DNA of 64,000 nt from Echinarachnius parma (lineage: Eukaryota > Echinodermata > Echinoidea > Clypeasteroida > Echinarachniidae): positions 1-64,000 of the forward strand of contig JBAMJV010011308.1 of assembly GCA_037951105.1 (NCBI GenBank). The letters run 5' to 3'. The position numbers were made by a program, and so were the translations under genes. The notes under the pieces were generated by a model, which worked only from the letters and a program-made list of their open reading frames with translations, did not search any database and was not told where the DNA came from. This document shows, one piece after another, positions 62,225 to 64,000 of the stretch. Each line of letters begins with the position of its first letter. The stretch's first letter is position 1.

Positions 62225-63250
62225 GGTGGAGGGAATATCCCAGAATGTTCCTCTACGAGGGATTGGAAATGCTATTGAGGGAATATCATAAGTCCCGAGA
62301 CGTAGTCGAGGGACTTATTGTCTTCACGAAATAGCATTTCAAATCCCGAGGGAACATTCCATGATTTTCCCGACCACAAAATTAACATCTGTTATATTAT
62401 ATGACAAAAGTAACACATCTTTCCACTTTCAGCCTGTCTGAGCTCAATTAGAAAATGTGGCTTTTCGGAGTGATATGTTGACAAGTCACGGTGACGTCAT
62501 AATAGAACCCCTCTCTCTCTCTCTCATTGTGACGTCATAATACAATCTTTCTTGCAATCCGCGCCATGCGGTGTATAGTGGGCTCTGCAGTGTAATATTA
62601 TACAAATAGTGCATGGTTTGGAGTTGAATATACCAGAATAGACAACGATACATTTTTAATTTCTCGAGAGCGATTATATTGCATCGAGGCCGCAGGCCGA
62701 GTGCAATATAATCGCACGAGAGAAATTAAAAATGTAGAGGTGTCTATTATGGAATATTTAACGACAGGAATCATGTACTATTTGTTATATCAGATGATTA
62801 TTTTGAGGAACTGATTTTGTTATCATGTTGATAAACCCAAATTGACCTTGCTCAAATTGTGAGTGCTCTCTCGTCGGCCCTGCGTACTTCGTACAAGGGC
62901 CAGCGCGTATTAAAAATAATTGCGCGCTCTGCGCATTTTCCCCATTCAAGAACAAGCGCACAAACGCACATTACGCACTCCAAGGCCATCCCCTGCGCAG
63001 TTATAGTGCATATATGCACTATAACTTTACCATTTACTATACCGGATTAAGCATCAGTGCTCAATTTCCCTTAATTATGACGTCATTATCTAATATACTA
63101 AATTATCATGGCAATCACGTGAGTGTGTTAAGCCAATCAATGACGCGTATTTTACTAAGTCAGATGATATAACAGCATATTATGGCAATCACGTGACTGT
63201 GTTTAGCCAATCAATGACTCGCATTTTACTAAGTCATATAATAATATTCA
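62225..63250. repeat. Family M repeats, several pieces
   Basis: Includes an inverted pair around 62,235-62,365 ('GAATATCCCAGAATGTTCC' against 'GGAACATTCCATGATTTTCC'), a 'GCGCCATGCGGTGTATAGTG' piece, and two tandem copies of 'GGCAATCACGTGAGTGTGTT' at 63,109 and 63,183. Confidence 0.65.
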
Positions 63251-63687
63251 TTATTCAATTTTCTTTTTTCAATTATTCATGTTACAAGAATCTTAGAATT
63301 AACAGTTTTCAATCGTCTTAAATCGCTGATTGCAGGAAAGTACGATATTCATGTCCAGGTGAATTTACATTAATTCTTATAAATATTTGGTTAGATCAGT
63401 TAAATGTTCAAGAAAACCATGGCACTCTTAAAACACCAGTTTGTATGTTATCAAGAATTCGGTGACGTAGCGTGGTCGGACCAATTGGGGGCTCGCAAAT
63501 TCTTTGGGGGCCTACTCTGTTTTTATTTTTATATTTTTTAAATTTTTTTATTGTTTACCTTACGGTAATATAGCAAGCTCTGTCTAGTAATTCTCCAGTC
63601 GACGATGAGGATGCTCACCATGGATGTTTGCGTTTTATACTTCAATGTCCCGGTAAACATGGTAAAACCTTGACATCCAGAAATCTG

Positions 63688-63776
63688 TTAAAGGGATAGT
63701 TGAGTTTTGGTCAGACTGAATTTTAGTAAACAAAACCTGCACCAAACTAATAGTTATAACTCCACCGTGCTCGAAA
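63688..63776. mobile_element. Family A MITE, truncated
   Basis: TTAAAGGGATAGTTGAGTTT start then joins unrelated sequence after 'CACCGTGCTCGAAA'. Confidence 0.75.
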
Positions 63777-64000
63777 CAGGGGTGTCGATCCGTTTTTGAG
63801 ATTGGGGGGGCGAAATTTGAACAATTTTCCAGAGTGACCACTGAGAGAGCTAAAAGCCCCACATTGGCATGCCCGGAAGTTTTATTATGCGCTCATTGAA
63901 AGTGTCTTGATGGCTCGAATACCTGACTTTGGGGGGCACCCACATTGGGGACAATAATGGGGGTCCAGGGGGCGGAGCCCCCGGAAGCTTTCAGATTTCA

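Noticed and set aside
62859-63050. 63-codon plus-strand frame
   Set aside because: Within repeated CG-rich sequence, no recognisable domain and no flanking exon signals.

Overview
This is a eukaryotic, AT-rich, intron-rich window dominated by one split gene on the minus strand: a molybdo-flavoenzyme of the xanthine dehydrogenase (XDH) family. It runs from its start codon at 49,677 down to the left edge of the window. I could place 24 coding exons with GT..AG boundaries and compatible phases, totalling 3,060 nt (1,020 codons). They cover both [2Fe-2S] domains, the FAD domain and about two thirds of the molybdopterin domain. Roughly the last 310 residues, including the catalytic glutamate (bovine Glu1261), lie beyond position 1. 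Vertebrate-like XDH, metazoan CR1/Jockey-type LINEs and very many short inverted-repeat elements suggest a marine invertebrate deuterostome, perhaps an echinoderm or hemichordate. That placement is inference only.

Layout: 1-3,632 holds XDH exons 24 and 23 and repeats. 3,633-10,731 is a long intron holding an opposite-strand, decayed LINE (about 4.1-9.13 kb), itself split by a 1-kb word-array element. 10,732-21,053 holds exons 22-19, with arrays of decayed exon copies and a 2.6-kb satellite-like insertion inside a MITE. 22,768-37,149 holds exons 18-5. 39,594-49,677 holds exons 4-1 and many MITEs. 49,678-64,000 is upstream, repeat-filled DNA with a second LINE (minus, about 56.1-59.5 kb), a third LINE fragment, foldback elements and microsatellites. 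No other confident protein-coding gene, tRNA, rRNA or CRISPR was seen.

Two things stand out. First, three residues that contact the purine in bovine XDH are replaced (Glu802 to Gln, Arg880 to Lys, Thr1010 to Ala), while Mo-site Gln767, Phe914 and Phe1009, all eight cluster cysteines and the NAD-site Tyr are kept. This may be an XDH paralogue with altered substrate choice. Second, at least eight of the 24 exons have one or more decayed partial copies of their own acceptor site and 5' end lying in the intron just upstream, a repeated pattern of acceptor-side tandem duplication. In addition, many unrelated-looking mobile elements share one architecture: short terminal inverted repeats enclosing dense arrays of an 8-20 bp 'word' in both orientations.
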